Below, in pieces: positions 26,200-34,587 of a DNA stretch of 64,000 bases. The notes under the pieces are model-generated. The model did not search any database, had not been told where the DNA came from, and saw nothing but the letters and a program-made list of their open reading frames with translations. How positions within the stretch are numbered: the stretch's first letter is position 1; every line of letters begins with the position of its first letter. The DNA comes from Rhizobacter koreensis (GTDB lineage: Bacteria; Pseudomonadota; Gammaproteobacteria; Burkholderiales; Burkholderiaceae_C), in contig NZ_JABWMJ010000005.1 of NCBI RefSeq assembly GCF_013366375.1, forward strand, positions 1 to 64,000, in the 5' to 3' direction. The translations under genes were made by a program, and so were the position numbers.

Positions 26200-27233
26200 C
26201 GGGAGACCCGTTCGAGCCAGCAGGCGGCGGCGAGCATGTCGGCGGCACCGCCTGGCGACAGCCGACGCCGCACGAAGTCGCGGTGCAGCGCCTCGAGGTG
26301 CCCGACGGCTCCGACGCGGCGCGCGCCGCCTTGCGCCAGCCAGCGCGCTGCCGCATCGCGCGCGAAGTCGAGGCCGGCACGCCCGCCGCGCCGCAGCAGG
26401 TTGGTGTCGTCGAGGCTGGCGATCGCGGCGAGCAGGGCGTCGAGGCGTGCTCCTTGCGGGTCGACGCCGTCGCCGCGGGCACGGCAGAGCGCCGGCCAGA
26501 CGGCGTCGAACAGCACCGGGAAGCCGCGCGCGGCCTCGTCGTTGGCGCTGGCGAGCCCGGCGGCGCGCGCCGCCGCCGCCGCCGGCGAGCGCGGCGGTGC
26601 GCCGGCGCGCGCGTGGAGCGCGGCGCCCCAGCCCTGTTGCAGATGGCGCCTGAGCACCTCGGCCGTCGGCAGCTCGCCCGCGGCGGCGCAGCGACCCGCC
26701 GCCGCGCACAGCAGCCCGAGCGTGAACACCGCGCCGCGGTGCGTGTTGATGCCGCCCGTCGCACGCAGCATGCGGCGCTCGGCGGCAATGCCGGCGCCTT
26801 CGAGCGCCTCGAACGCGGCGCCGCACGCGCCGAGCGCCGTCACCTGCGCGAAGTAATGGCGCAGCGCGAAGAGGCTCCGCATGAACGTCGTCGCGTCCAT
26901 GTCGGCGTGGCTGCCGCGGTCGACGAACGACACGAGGCCGGGTTTGGGGTGGAGCGCCAGTTCGTCGTAGAGCGCTGCGGTTGCCGCGCGCGCGATGCGG
27001 CGCAACGTGGCGTCGAGCGATGCGCAGGGCGGTGCGGCACCCGCGGCGGCACGCCCGGAACCCTCGCAATGCGCACGAACCGGTGCGCCGTCGACGGTGG
27101 ATACGACGCGCAGACGCATCGCGCCCCCGTCGTCGACGAGCGTGCGAGCGTCGAACGCCCGCGCCCGGTGGATCTCCGCCGGGATCCGCTCGAGGCGTGA
27201 ACCCACCGCCGCCGGGCCGGCGAAGAGGTTCAT
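26196..27233 (-). CDS. mdcB: Triphosphoribosyl-dephospho-CoA synthase (MdcB)
   Basis: 345 residues. It makes the 2'-(5''-triphosphoribosyl)-3'-dephospho-CoA precursor from ATP and dephospho-CoA for the MdcC prosthetic group. CitG/MdcB motifs are present: HPKPGLVS, HADMDATTFMRSL, TGGINTHRGAVFTLGLL and the NDEAARGFP segment. The catalytic domain begins near residue 75, so there is an N-terminal extension of about 65 residues not seen in ordinary MdcB (about 290 residues). The ATG at 27233 overlaps the mdcG stop. An internal ATG at about residue 39 is an alternative start. Confidence 0.9.
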   Translation of the reverse strand: MNLFAGPAAVGSRLERIPAEIHRARAFDARTLVDDGGAMRLRVVSTVDGAPVRAHCEGSGRAAAGAAPPCASLDATLRRIARAATAALYDELALHPKPGLVSFVDRGSHADMDATTFMRSLFALRHYFAQVTALGACGAAFEALEGAGIAAERRMLRATGGINTHRGAVFTLGLLCAAAGRCAAAGELPTAEVLRRHLQQGWGAALHARAGAPPRSPAAAAARAAGLASANDEAARGFPVLFDAVWPALCRARGDGVDPQGARLDALLAAIASLDDTNLLRRGGRAGLDFARDAAARWLAQGGARRVGAVGHLEALHRDFVRRRLSPGGAADMLAAACWLERVSR

Positions 27234-28054
27234 CGCCCGGTCCGCGCCAGCGCTGCGGCAGGCGGTCCCACGAGGTGCGGCATCCAGCCGGGACCAGAGA
27301 CGAGGCTCGCGCCGACGGTAGTCTTCACGAGCATCTGCCGGCTCTGCCCGGCGCGCCACGCGGCCCACTCGCGCCATGCCACGGCATGGCCGTCGTCGAA
27401 CACGAGTTCCCCGTCGAGCCGCGGGAGCGCGGGCAGAGGGGCCGGCGCAGCCGGTGCCGGCGTGCGCGCGACTGGCGCCGGCGCGCCGCCGGAGGACGCA
27501 CTCGCCGCCGGCTTGCGCGCGGGCGCAGCCGCCGCGGCAGCGAACGCGTCCTCGGCGCGGCGCAGCGCGGCGACGGCAGCGTCGGCGCTCTGCACGTCAT
27601 GCACATGCACGAGCAGGTCCAGATCCGAATCCGCGTGCAGGTAGGCGAGGCCGGTGAGTCGCTGCCAGCCGAAGCTGCCGTAGACGCGCGCCGATGCGGC
27701 GTTCGTTCGCAGTGCCTGCTCGAGCGCGAACACGGGGGCGTGCAGCGCCGCCGGCAGCAGGTCGGCGACGTCGACGAGCGGTGGAAAGGCGCCGACGCTC
27801 GCCACATCACGCGGCTCGATCTCGAGCGCGATCCGTCGCCTGCCCCATTCCGCCGGCGCCGGCAGTCCGACGAGCACGCGGGCGCTTGCCGGCGTGCGCT
27901 GACGCGCGACGACGAGCGGCCGGTCGTGCGCGGCCCAGTCGGCGATGCACCGGGCGACGTCGTCGGACGGCGCCTGCGCGACGAGGCGGCGCCACCCGGC
28001 GGACGTCAGGCGGATCAGCCGCTGACGCTGCAGCGCGCCCACCGCCGCGCTCAC
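27230..28054 (-). CDS. mdcG: Phosphoribosyl-dephospho-CoA transferase (MdcG)
   Basis: 274 residues. MdcG attaches the triphosphoribosyl-dephospho-CoA group to the serine of MdcC, giving the active carrier. The nucleotidyltransferase motif GSFGWQRLTGLAYLHADSDLDLLVHV carries the paired aspartates that bind metal. An Ala/Pro-rich insert of about 40 residues lies after residue 165, which makes it longer than usual (about 210). The ATG overlaps the mdcE stop, and its own stop overlaps mdcB. Confidence 0.88.
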   Translation of the reverse strand: MSAAVGALQRQRLIRLTSAGWRRLVAQAPSDDVARCIADWAAHDRPLVVARQRTPASARVLVGLPAPAEWGRRRIALEIEPRDVASVGAFPPLVDVADLLPAALHAPVFALEQALRTNAASARVYGSFGWQRLTGLAYLHADSDLDLLVHVHDVQSADAAVAALRRAEDAFAAAAAAPARKPAASASSGGAPAPVARTPAPAAPAPLPALPRLDGELVFDDGHAVAWREWAAWRAGQSRQMLVKTTVGASLVSGPGWMPHLVGPPAAALARTGR

Positions 28055-28764
28055 GCCGCGTCGAGGACGCGCTGCACCACGCGGGCAGCCAGGCGCCGTC
28101 CGCCGCGCGCGGCGCCGTCGGCGGCGCGTTCGTCATCGCGCGGCGTGTCGATCAGCGCCTGGCGCAGTGCCGCCGCGAGGTCGCCGCTCCACAGCGCGCG
28201 CACCCCGCCCATCGCGACGTAGTTCTGCACGCCCGGCGCGAACACCGGGTTGTCGTGCGACAGCGCGGTGAGGCGCTCCTCCGAGAGCTTGGTGACGCGC
28301 GCCATCGCAGGGATGCGCATCACCCGGATCTCGGCCTCGGGGAGCGCATAGCAGGCGTCGGCGATCAGCCCCGAGGTGATGAAGCCGCCCGACAGCGCCT
28401 GGTCGTAGACGAGGCCGATCACGCGGTGACCGCTGCGCCGCGCGAGGTCGACCGCGGCGCCGAGGTGCGCCATCGCGCGGTTGATGCCGAGCAGCTCGTC
28501 GCGCCGGCGCAGCTGCTGGCCTTGCGTGTCGACCAGCAGCAGGATCGGTCGCCCGGGGTGCTGCGCGATCGTGTCGAGCACCACCCGCGCCTGCGCCAGC
28601 GCCAGCGCGACGCCGACCGGCGCGTGCGCGGTGCTGCCGACCACCGTGACGGCCTGCCCGTCGAGCGTGCCGACGCCCGACAGGAAGTCGCCATCGCGAA
28701 TGATCGTGTGCCCTTCGGGAAAGAGGCCATCGGCGAGCTCGGACCAGTCCATCGCGTGTCTCAC
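28051..28764 (-). CDS. mdcE: Malonate decarboxylase gamma subunit (MdcE)
   Basis: 237 residues from the GTG at 28764, or 233 from the ATG at 28752. MdcE pairs with MdcD as the carboxyltransferase-like decarboxylase that releases CO2 from malonyl-ACP. The crotonase-like fold is suggested by GRPILLLVDTQGQQ, RRDELLGINRAMAHL and QALSGGFITSGLIAD. The GTG overlaps the mdcD stop as GTGA, the same arrangement as in mdcH, so it is preferred. The gene ends in an overlap with mdcG. Confidence 0.88.
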   Translation of the reverse strand: MRHAMDWSELADGLFPEGHTIIRDGDFLSGVGTLDGQAVTVVGSTAHAPVGVALALAQARVVLDTIAQHPGRPILLLVDTQGQQLRRRDELLGINRAMAHLGAAVDLARRSGHRVIGLVYDQALSGGFITSGLIADACYALPEAEIRVMRIPAMARVTKLSEERLTALSHDNPVFAPGVQNYVAMGGVRALWSGDLAAALRQALIDTPRDDERAADGAARGGRRLAARVVQRVLDAA

Positions 28765-29642
28765 AACGTGACGACGTCGGCGCGCAGCTGGCGCACGTCG
28801 GCCGGTTCGAGGTCGGGCACGAGCTCGGCGTCGGCGATGCCCCAGCGTCGCCACAGCGCAACCGCGTCGGCACCGTCGGGCGCGTCGCTCAGGCGAGTGG
28901 CGAGCAGGGTGTGCTCGGCTTCGAGCGCCTCGAGCGTGAGCGCGCGCGGCCGCGCCAGCGCGACCCGTGCGGCGTCACGAAAGGCGTCGATCGAGTCGGC
29001 GACCAGCAGGTCGCAGTCGCCGCTCAGCCAGCGGTGCTTGCCGCCGGTGGTGCGCCAGACCAGCGCGCGATCGCGCGAGTCGAACTCCTCGACGCCGTGC
29101 GACGCCTCGATCACCTCGGGTCCCGACATGCCCAGGCGCCCGATGTCGCTCATCACCACCCAGTCGCAGCAGCGCGCGACGATGCCCATGCCGCCGAAGC
29201 AGCCGTTGGCGCCGCCGATCAGCACGACCAGCGGAATGCCGGCGGCGCGCACGTCGAGCACCGCGCGCATCACCTCCGACACCGCGATCAGGCCGGCATT
29301 GGCCTCGTGCAGGCGCACGCCGCCCGACTCGGCGAGCAGCAGCACCGCGTCGGGCCGGTCGCGCAGGGCCCGCCTGAGCAGCCCGACCAGCTTGGCGCCG
29401 TGCACCTCGCCGACGCCGCCGCCCATGAACGCACCTTCCTGCGCCGCGACGAACACGCGGTGGCCGTCGAACGTGCCGTGGCCGATCGCGACCCCGTCGT
29501 CGAACGCCGACGGCACGCCGAGCTGCGTCAGGTGCGGGCTCGTGATGCGCTCCGCCGGCGCCAGCCATTCGTGAAAGCTCCCGGCGTCGAGCAGGCGGTG
29601 CAGGCGCTCGCGCGCCGAGCACTCGGCGTAGCTCGTCGTCAT
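28761..29642 (-). CDS. mdcD: Malonate decarboxylase beta subunit (MdcD)
   Basis: 293 residues, related to the carboxyltransferase beta subunit of acyl-CoA carboxylases. With MdcE it decarboxylates malonyl-S-ACP to acetyl-S-ACP without biotin. Typical segments are QEGAFMGGGVGEVHGAKL, LAESGGVRLHEAN, and the oxyanion-hole region IGGANGCFGGMGI. The ATG at 29642 overlaps the mdcC stop as ATGA. Confidence 0.92.
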   Translation of the reverse strand: MTTSYAECSARERLHRLLDAGSFHEWLAPAERITSPHLTQLGVPSAFDDGVAIGHGTFDGHRVFVAAQEGAFMGGGVGEVHGAKLVGLLRRALRDRPDAVLLLAESGGVRLHEANAGLIAVSEVMRAVLDVRAAGIPLVVLIGGANGCFGGMGIVARCCDWVVMSDIGRLGMSGPEVIEASHGVEEFDSRDRALVWRTTGGKHRWLSGDCDLLVADSIDAFRDAARVALARPRALTLEALEAEHTLLATRLSDAPDGADAVALWRRWGIADAELVPDLEPADVRQLRADVVTL

Positions 29643-29971
29643 CGCGCCGCCTCCTCGAGCTCGGCGACGGCCTGGTCGAGGCGCAGGCCCACCACCGCGG
29701 GCGTCGCGCCCATGTCGTTGATCGAGATGCGGACGCCGGCGAGCCGGTGCCGCGCCTGGAAGTCGCGCAGCACGGCGCCCCAGATCGGCGCGAAGCCGCG
29801 CGCCGAGGTCTCGACCTCGACGCGGCAGCGCGCCGCGTCGGCGTCCGGCTCGACGAGCACTTCGAGGTTGCCGGAGCCGACCACGCCGACCAGCACCGGG
29901 CTGAACGGCGGCAACGCGCGCTCGCCGGCGAAATCGAAGCGCAGCTGCTCGAGGCCGAGAGGGGTGTTCAC
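29639..29971 (-). CDS. mdcC: Malonate decarboxylase acyl carrier protein, delta subunit (MdcC)
   Basis: 110 residues. MdcC carries the acetyl and malonyl thioesters on a dephospho-CoA-type arm. The attachment serine is Ser33 in VGVVGSGNLEVL, and the C-terminal ISINDMGATPAVVGLRL segment is family-typical. The start is GTG at 29971 with GAGG 7 bases upstream. It lies 16 bases after mdcA and overlaps mdcD. Confidence 0.92.
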   Translation of the reverse strand: MNTPLGLEQLRFDFAGERALPPFSPVLVGVVGSGNLEVLVEPDADAARCRVEVETSARGFAPIWGAVLRDFQARHRLAGVRISINDMGATPAVVGLRLDQAVAELEEAAR

Positions 29972-29987
29972 GAGGGCACCTCGGCCG

Positions 29988-31658
29988 TCACCAGTTGCGA
30001 AAGCGCTTGGGCGGCTTGTAAAGCCCGCCCGACGCGCGCACCAGGTCGCGCACCGAGCGTGCAGCGAGCAGGTTGCGGGTGGCGTCGCGCACGTCGATGC
30101 CGAGATCCTGCGGGCGCCGGATCACGCCGCGGTCGCGCAGGTTCTCGACCGCGCGGCGGTCGCGCGCAAGACCCACCGCCGTATACCCGGCAACGCCGCG
30201 GATTGCCTGGGCGCGCTCCTCGTCGTCGCGGCAGAGCAGCAGGTTGGCGATGCCTTCCTCGGTGAGCACGTGCGTCACGTCGTCGCCGTAGATCATGATC
30301 GGCGGCAGTGCCATCCCGGCCTGCTCGGCCAGCGTCCACGCGTCGAGCGTCTCGACGAACGCCGGCTGCATGTGCTCGCGGAAGGTCTCGACCATCTGCA
30401 CCACCAGCTTCTGGCCGCGCGGCGTGCCGCGCGCGCCGGCGAGGCCCTGGCGCGCTTCGGCGCCGGCCTTGAGCCATGCCGGGCTCGGGTGACGGCGCCC
30501 GCGCGCGTCGGCGCCCATGTTGGGGGCGCCGCCGAAGCCGGTGATGCGGCCGAGCGTCGCCGTCGAGCTGTTGCCGGCGAGGTCGATCTGCAGCGTCGAG
30601 CCGATGAAGAGGTCGCACGCGTAGTGACCGGCGGCCTGGCAGAACGCGCGGTTGCTGCGCAGCGAACCGTCGGCGCCGGTGAAGAAGACGTCCGAGCGCG
30701 CGCGGATGTAGTCCTCCATCCCGAGCTCGGAGCCGAACGAGTGGATCGACTCGACCCAGCCGGCCTCGATGGCGGGGATCAGCGCCGGGTGCGGGTTGAG
30801 CGCCCAATGCTTGCAGATCTTCCCGCGCAGGCCGAGCGACTCGGCATACGTCGGCAGCAGCAGCTCGATTGCCGCGGTGTCGAAGCCGATGCCATGGTTG
30901 AGGCGCTGCACGCCGTACTCGGCGTAGATGCCCTTGATGGCCATCATCGCCATCAGCACCTGGATCTCGGAGATCTGCGCCGGGTCGCGCGTGAACAGCG
31001 GCTCGATCACGTTCGACGTCGGTGCGGCGACGACGAAGTCGACCCAGTCGGCCGGGACGTCGACGCGCGGCACGGCGTCGACGATCTCGTTGACCTGCGC
31101 GATCACGATGCCGCCGCTGAACGCGGTCGCCTCGACGATCGCCGGCGTGTCCTCGGTGTTGGGACCGGTGTAGAGGTTGCCCGCGGCATCGGCCGACTGC
31201 GCGGCGATGAGGGCGACTTGCGGCGTCAGGTCGACGAAGTAGCGCGCGAACAGCTCGAGGTAGGTGTGGATCGCGCCGATCTGGATCCGGCGCTCGGCGA
31301 CCAGCTGCGCGAGCCGGCTGCCCTGCGGCCCCGAGAACGAGAAGTCGAGCCGGCTCGCAACGCCGCTCTCGAACACGTCGAGGTGCTCGGGCAGCGCGAG
31401 CACCGACTGCACCAGGTGCAAGTCGTGCACGCGCTCCGGGTCGACGCGGGTGAGGGCCGCCGCCAGGAAGTCGGCCTGCTTCTGGTTGTTGCCTTCGAGG
31501 CAGACGCGGTCGCCGGGCTCGAGCACCGCCTCGAGCAGCGCCACCGCATCGGCGTGCGCGACCCTGCGGCCGCCGGGCTGCGCCGCCGCCGCGCGCTCGA
31601 TGCGGACGCGGCGGCGTCGTGCGCGCTGGTCCCAGGCGGGGTTGACGGCGCGGTCCAC
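29988..31658 (-). CDS. mdcA: Malonate decarboxylase alpha subunit, acetyl-ACP:malonate ACP transferase (MdcA)
   Basis: 556 residues. MdcA exchanges acetate for malonate on the carrier protein, the first step of each turnover. The CoA-transferase-like sequence contains LEGNNQKQADFLA, FSFSGPQGSRLAQLV, FGSELGMEDYIRARSDVFFTG, and a C-terminal MIYGDDVTHVLTEEGIANLL region. The start is a GTG at 31658, 39 bases after the receptor gene. With MdcC, D and E it makes the complete cytoplasmic enzyme converting malonate to acetate and CO2. Confidence 0.93.
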   Translation of the reverse strand: MDRAVNPAWDQRARRRRVRIERAAAAQPGGRRVAHADAVALLEAVLEPGDRVCLEGNNQKQADFLAAALTRVDPERVHDLHLVQSVLALPEHLDVFESGVASRLDFSFSGPQGSRLAQLVAERRIQIGAIHTYLELFARYFVDLTPQVALIAAQSADAAGNLYTGPNTEDTPAIVEATAFSGGIVIAQVNEIVDAVPRVDVPADWVDFVVAAPTSNVIEPLFTRDPAQISEIQVLMAMMAIKGIYAEYGVQRLNHGIGFDTAAIELLLPTYAESLGLRGKICKHWALNPHPALIPAIEAGWVESIHSFGSELGMEDYIRARSDVFFTGADGSLRSNRAFCQAAGHYACDLFIGSTLQIDLAGNSSTATLGRITGFGGAPNMGADARGRRHPSPAWLKAGAEARQGLAGARGTPRGQKLVVQMVETFREHMQPAFVETLDAWTLAEQAGMALPPIMIYGDDVTHVLTEEGIANLLLCRDDEERAQAIRGVAGYTAVGLARDRRAVENLRDRGVIRRPQDLGIDVRDATRNLLAARSVRDLVRASGGLYKPPKRFRNW

Positions 31659-31697
31659 GGCTCGGGCGGGCAGAACGACGGAACGAACGGGCGCCCG

Positions 31698-32720
31698 TCA
31701 GTCCATCTTGATGTTGCCGGCCTTGACGACCGCGGCCCAGCGCGCCGTCTCCGCGTTGACGAAGTCGCCGAACGCGCTGCCGGTGAGGGTCGGGATCTCC
31801 GAGCCCAGACCGGTCCAGGCGTCGCGGATCTCCTTGCTGGCGAACGCCGCCTTCAGCTCGGCGTTCATCCGGTCGATGGCCTCCTTCGGGGTGCCCTTGG
31901 GTGCCCAGAGGCCGTACCAGGTCGCGACCTGGTAGGTCGGCACGCCCGCCTCGACGCTGGTCGGGATGTCCGGGAAGCCCGGCGCGCGTTTTTGCGCCGC
32001 CACCGCGAGGGGGCGGAGCCGGCCGCTCTTGATGTGGGTCGCCGACGAGCCGAGACCGTCGAACATGATGTCGACCTGGCCGCCGATCAGGTCCTGCAGC
32101 GCCGGGCCGGCGCCGCGATACGGGATGTGGGTGATGAAGGTCTTGGTCTGGCTCTTGAACAGCTCACCGGCGAGGTGGTGCGACGAGCCGTTGCCCGCCG
32201 ACCCGTAGGTCAGCTTGGCCGGGTTGGCGCGCAGGTAGGCGAGGAACTCCTTCAGGTCCTTGACCGGCACTTTCTGCGGATTGACGACGATCACCTGCGG
32301 CACGTTGGAGATCAGCGCGACCGGGATGAAGTCGTTGGTGAGGCTGTAGTCGAGCTTCGGATAGATCGACGGCGCGATGGTGTGGTGCACCGCGCCCATG
32401 AACCAGTTGTAGCCGTCCGGAGCGGCCTTCGCGGAAACCGCGGCACCGAGGTTGCCGCCGGCGCCGCCGCGGTTGTCGATGACGACCTGCTGGCCCATCT
32501 GCTTGGACATCCACGCGAACAGCGGCCGCGCGAAGGCGTCGGTGCCGCCACCCGGCGGGAACGGCACGACCACCGTCACCGGCCGGGACGGCCAGGCTTG
32601 CGCATGCGCACCCAGGCCGGTGCCGGCGAGGGCGGCGCCGAGCACGCCGGCACCGCCGGCGCGCAGGACGTCGCGGCGCTCGAACGAGACGGGCGGGCGG
32701 TCGGTGGGATGTCGAGTCAT
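31698..32720 (-). CDS. Bug-family tripartite tricarboxylate (TTT) receptor, likely malonate binding
   Basis: 340 residues. The periplasmic receptor family is shown by WPSRPVTVVVPFPPGGGTDAFAR after the signal, DNRGGAGG, and the C-terminal GLWAPKGTPKEAIDRMN. The signal peptide has ERRDVLRAG, a twin-arginine-like motif, with cleavage near AHA-QA. The ATG at 32720 is used; a longer start reaches into the operator and is rejected. It is first in the malonate operon, so malonate or a similar dicarboxylate is the inferred ligand. The TctA and TctB membrane partners are not nearby. Confidence 0.9.
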   Translation of the reverse strand: MTRHPTDRPPVSFERRDVLRAGGAGVLGAALAGTGLGAHAQAWPSRPVTVVVPFPPGGGTDAFARPLFAWMSKQMGQQVVIDNRGGAGGNLGAAVSAKAAPDGYNWFMGAVHHTIAPSIYPKLDYSLTNDFIPVALISNVPQVIVVNPQKVPVKDLKEFLAYLRANPAKLTYGSAGNGSSHHLAGELFKSQTKTFITHIPYRGAGPALQDLIGGQVDIMFDGLGSSATHIKSGRLRPLAVAAQKRAPGFPDIPTSVEAGVPTYQVATWYGLWAPKGTPKEAIDRMNAELKAAFASKEIRDAWTGLGSEIPTLTGSAFGDFVNAETARWAAVVKAGNIKMD

Positions 32721-32786
32721 TCGCTTTGTCTCCGGTGACGCGGGTCGGCGCGGCGCCCGCGAGTTGCAGTATTCGTTTGCGCGTTC

Positions 32787-32798
32787 AGTGTATACAAG
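32787..32798. promoter_or_regulatory. Operator in the divergent mdc / GntR promoter region
   Basis: AGTGTATACAAG matches the MdcY-type operator ATTGTATACAAT at 10 of 12 bases, with a perfect TGTATACA core (32789-32796). On the minus strand it overlaps a possible -35 (TTGTAT) that has AATACT as -10 18 bp downstream, toward the receptor and mdcA. A repressor bound here would block that promoter. The GntR gene lies 161 bases away on the other strand. Confidence 0.6.
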
Positions 32799-32958
32799 GA
32801 AAGTGCGGGTGAACCGCCCCGTTCGTCTGTCGAGAGGCATGGACAACCCTCGGTGCGTGCCGGCGACCGGCGTGAGTACGCGCCGACCGTGCGATCTGCA
32901 TCGTCACACAGGGCTTTGATCCGGAGCGCGTGCGTGCGGTGCCTAGAATCGTTCCGCC

Positions 32959-33780
32959 ATGAGCCGTCTGTCCGAGCGCCTGCGAGAAGCCATCGAGGAG
33001 GAGATCGCCACCGGCAAGCTGCTGCCAGGGCACCACCTCGACGAAGTCGAGCTGGCGACGCGTTTCGGCGTCTCGCGCACCCCGATCCGGGAGGCGCTCA
33101 ATCTGCTGCTCGGCGAGGGGCTGATCGAGAACCGCCCCCGGCGCGGATCGGTGGTCGCCCACATCTCGCCGCAGCGGCTCGTGGAGATGTTCGAGGTAAT
33201 GGCCGAGCTCGAGGCGATGTGCGCCCAGCTCGCGTCGCGGCGCATGACGGACGAGGAGCTCGCCGCGATCGAGGCCGCGCACGAGGCGGGGCGCGGCGCC
33301 GCCTCCGCCGGCGACCCCGACGCGTACTTCTATGCCAACGAGCGCTTCCACTACGCGCTCTACGCGGCGTCGCACAACTCGTTCCTGTTCGAGGAGGCCG
33401 CGGCGCTGCAGCGCAAGTTGCGCCCGTATCGGCGCCTGCAGCTGCGGGTGCGGCATCGGATGCAGCGCTCGTTCGAGGAGCACCAGGCGATCGTCGACGC
33501 GCTGCGCGTCGGCGACACCGCCCAGGCGGCGCTCAGCGTGCGCAGCCACGTGGTGGTGCAGGGCGAGCGGTTCGCCGACCTGCTGGCGAGCCTGTCGCGC
33601 ATGACCGAAGGCGCCTGGCAGCCCGAGCCGGCCACGGCACTGAAGACGCTGCCGGTCGCGCCGGTCAGGGCCGGGCGCGCCGGCGCCGACGGTGCGACGG
33701 CGTTGCCGCGCCCTCCGCGCACCAAGCCGGCGGCGCGTCCGCGCGCACGGCCGGCGCCGGTCGAGCCGACCGAAGGCTGA
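32959..33780 (+). CDS. GntR-family regulator, FadR/FCD type (likely MdcY-like)
   Basis: 273 residues. The winged helix is at residues 5-70 (LATRFGVSRTPIREALNLLLGEGLIENRPRRGSVV), followed by an all-helical FCD ligand domain with ANERFHYALY and EEHQAIVDAL carrying the metal-binding His residues. The last 50 residues are a Pro/Ala/Arg tail. It is divergent from the malonate operon, with the TGTATACA operator between. By analogy with MdcY it is probably a repressor released by malonate or malonyl-CoA. TAGAAT at 32944-32949 could be its -10. Confidence 0.88.
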   Translation: MSRLSERLREAIEEEIATGKLLPGHHLDEVELATRFGVSRTPIREALNLLLGEGLIENRPRRGSVVAHISPQRLVEMFEVMAELEAMCAQLASRRMTDEELAAIEAAHEAGRGAASAGDPDAYFYANERFHYALYAASHNSFLFEEAAALQRKLRPYRRLQLRVRHRMQRSFEEHQAIVDALRVGDTAQAALSVRSHVVVQGERFADLLASLSRMTEGAWQPEPATALKTLPVAPVRAGRAGADGATALPRPPRTKPAARPRARPAPVEPTEG

Positions 33781-33801
33781 CCCCGCGCTGGCGCTGCCCG
33801 C

Positions 33802-34587
33802 ATGAGCGCCGACGCCGATCGTCACGCCCACGCCGACCCGCTGGCCACCGTTCGGGGCTGGGTCGGCTCCGCGCGCCGCATCGTCGCGCTGACCGGCGCC
33901 GGCATCTCGACCGATTCCGGCATTCCGGACTTCCGCGGACCGCAGGGCGTCTGGACCCGCAACCCCGCCGCCGAGAAGCAGTCGACGCTGCAGAACTATC
34001 TGGCCGACCCCGCGGTTCGCGAGTCGGCCTGGCAGGCGCGCCTCGTCCACCCGGCGTGGAGCGCCGAGCCGAATCGCGGGCACCGCGCGCTGGTCGGGCT
34101 CGAGCGTCAGGGGCGCCTGCATGCCCTGATCACCCAGAACATCGACGAGCTGCACCAGCGCGCCGGCCATGCGCCCGAGCGCGTGATCGAGGTCCACGGC
34201 ACGATCCGCCGCGTGGTGTGCTGGGGCTGCGGCGAGCGCACGCCGATGCTCGAGGTGCTCGAGCGCGTGCGCGGCGGCGAACGCGACCCGGCGTGCCGGC
34301 GCTGCGGCGGCATCCTCAAGAGCGACACCATCTCGTTCGGGCAGGCGCTGGTGCCCGAAGTGATCGACCGCGCGATGCGGGTCGCCGCCGAGGCCGACCT
34401 GCTGCTCGCCGTCGGCAGCACGCTGCAGGTGTTCCCGGTCGCGGGCGTGGTGCCGGTGGCAAGGAACGCCGGCGCGCGCGTCGTGATCGTCAACGATCAG
34501 CCGACGGCGATGGACGAGCTCGCCGACGCCGTGATCCGCGGCTCGATCGGCGACGTGCTGCCGCGCCTTTGCGGCACCGCCGCGTGA
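33802..34587 (+). CDS. NAD-dependent protein deacylase, Sir2 family
   Basis: 261 residues. Sirtuins remove acetyl or other acyl groups from lysines using NAD. The sequence has the NAD-binding GAGISTDSGIPDFRGPQG (residues 32-49), TQNIDELH, the catalytic His132 in VHG, and four zinc cysteines (140, 143, 165, 168). It lies 21 bases after the GntR gene and its stop overlaps the thpR start as GTGA. A malonyl- or acetyl-lysine substrate would fit the neighbourhood but is only a guess. Confidence 0.93.
   Translation: MSADADRHAHADPLATVRGWVGSARRIVALTGAGISTDSGIPDFRGPQGVWTRNPAAEKQSTLQNYLADPAVRESAWQARLVHPAWSAEPNRGHRALVGLERQGRLHALITQNIDELHQRAGHAPERVIEVHGTIRRVVCWGCGERTPMLEVLERVRGGERDPACRRCGGILKSDTISFGQALVPEVIDRAMRVAAEADLLLAVGSTLQVFPVAGVVPVARNAGARVVIVNDQPTAMDELADAVIRGSIGDVLPRLCGTAA

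Noticed and set aside
28911-32738. Open frame of 1275 codons on the plus strand, opposite the mdc operon
   Set aside because: It is a mirror of the strongly G/C third-position bias of mdcA-E on the minus strand. Its product is a run of Ala, Arg, Asp and His without any domain, and the minus strand has complete known genes.
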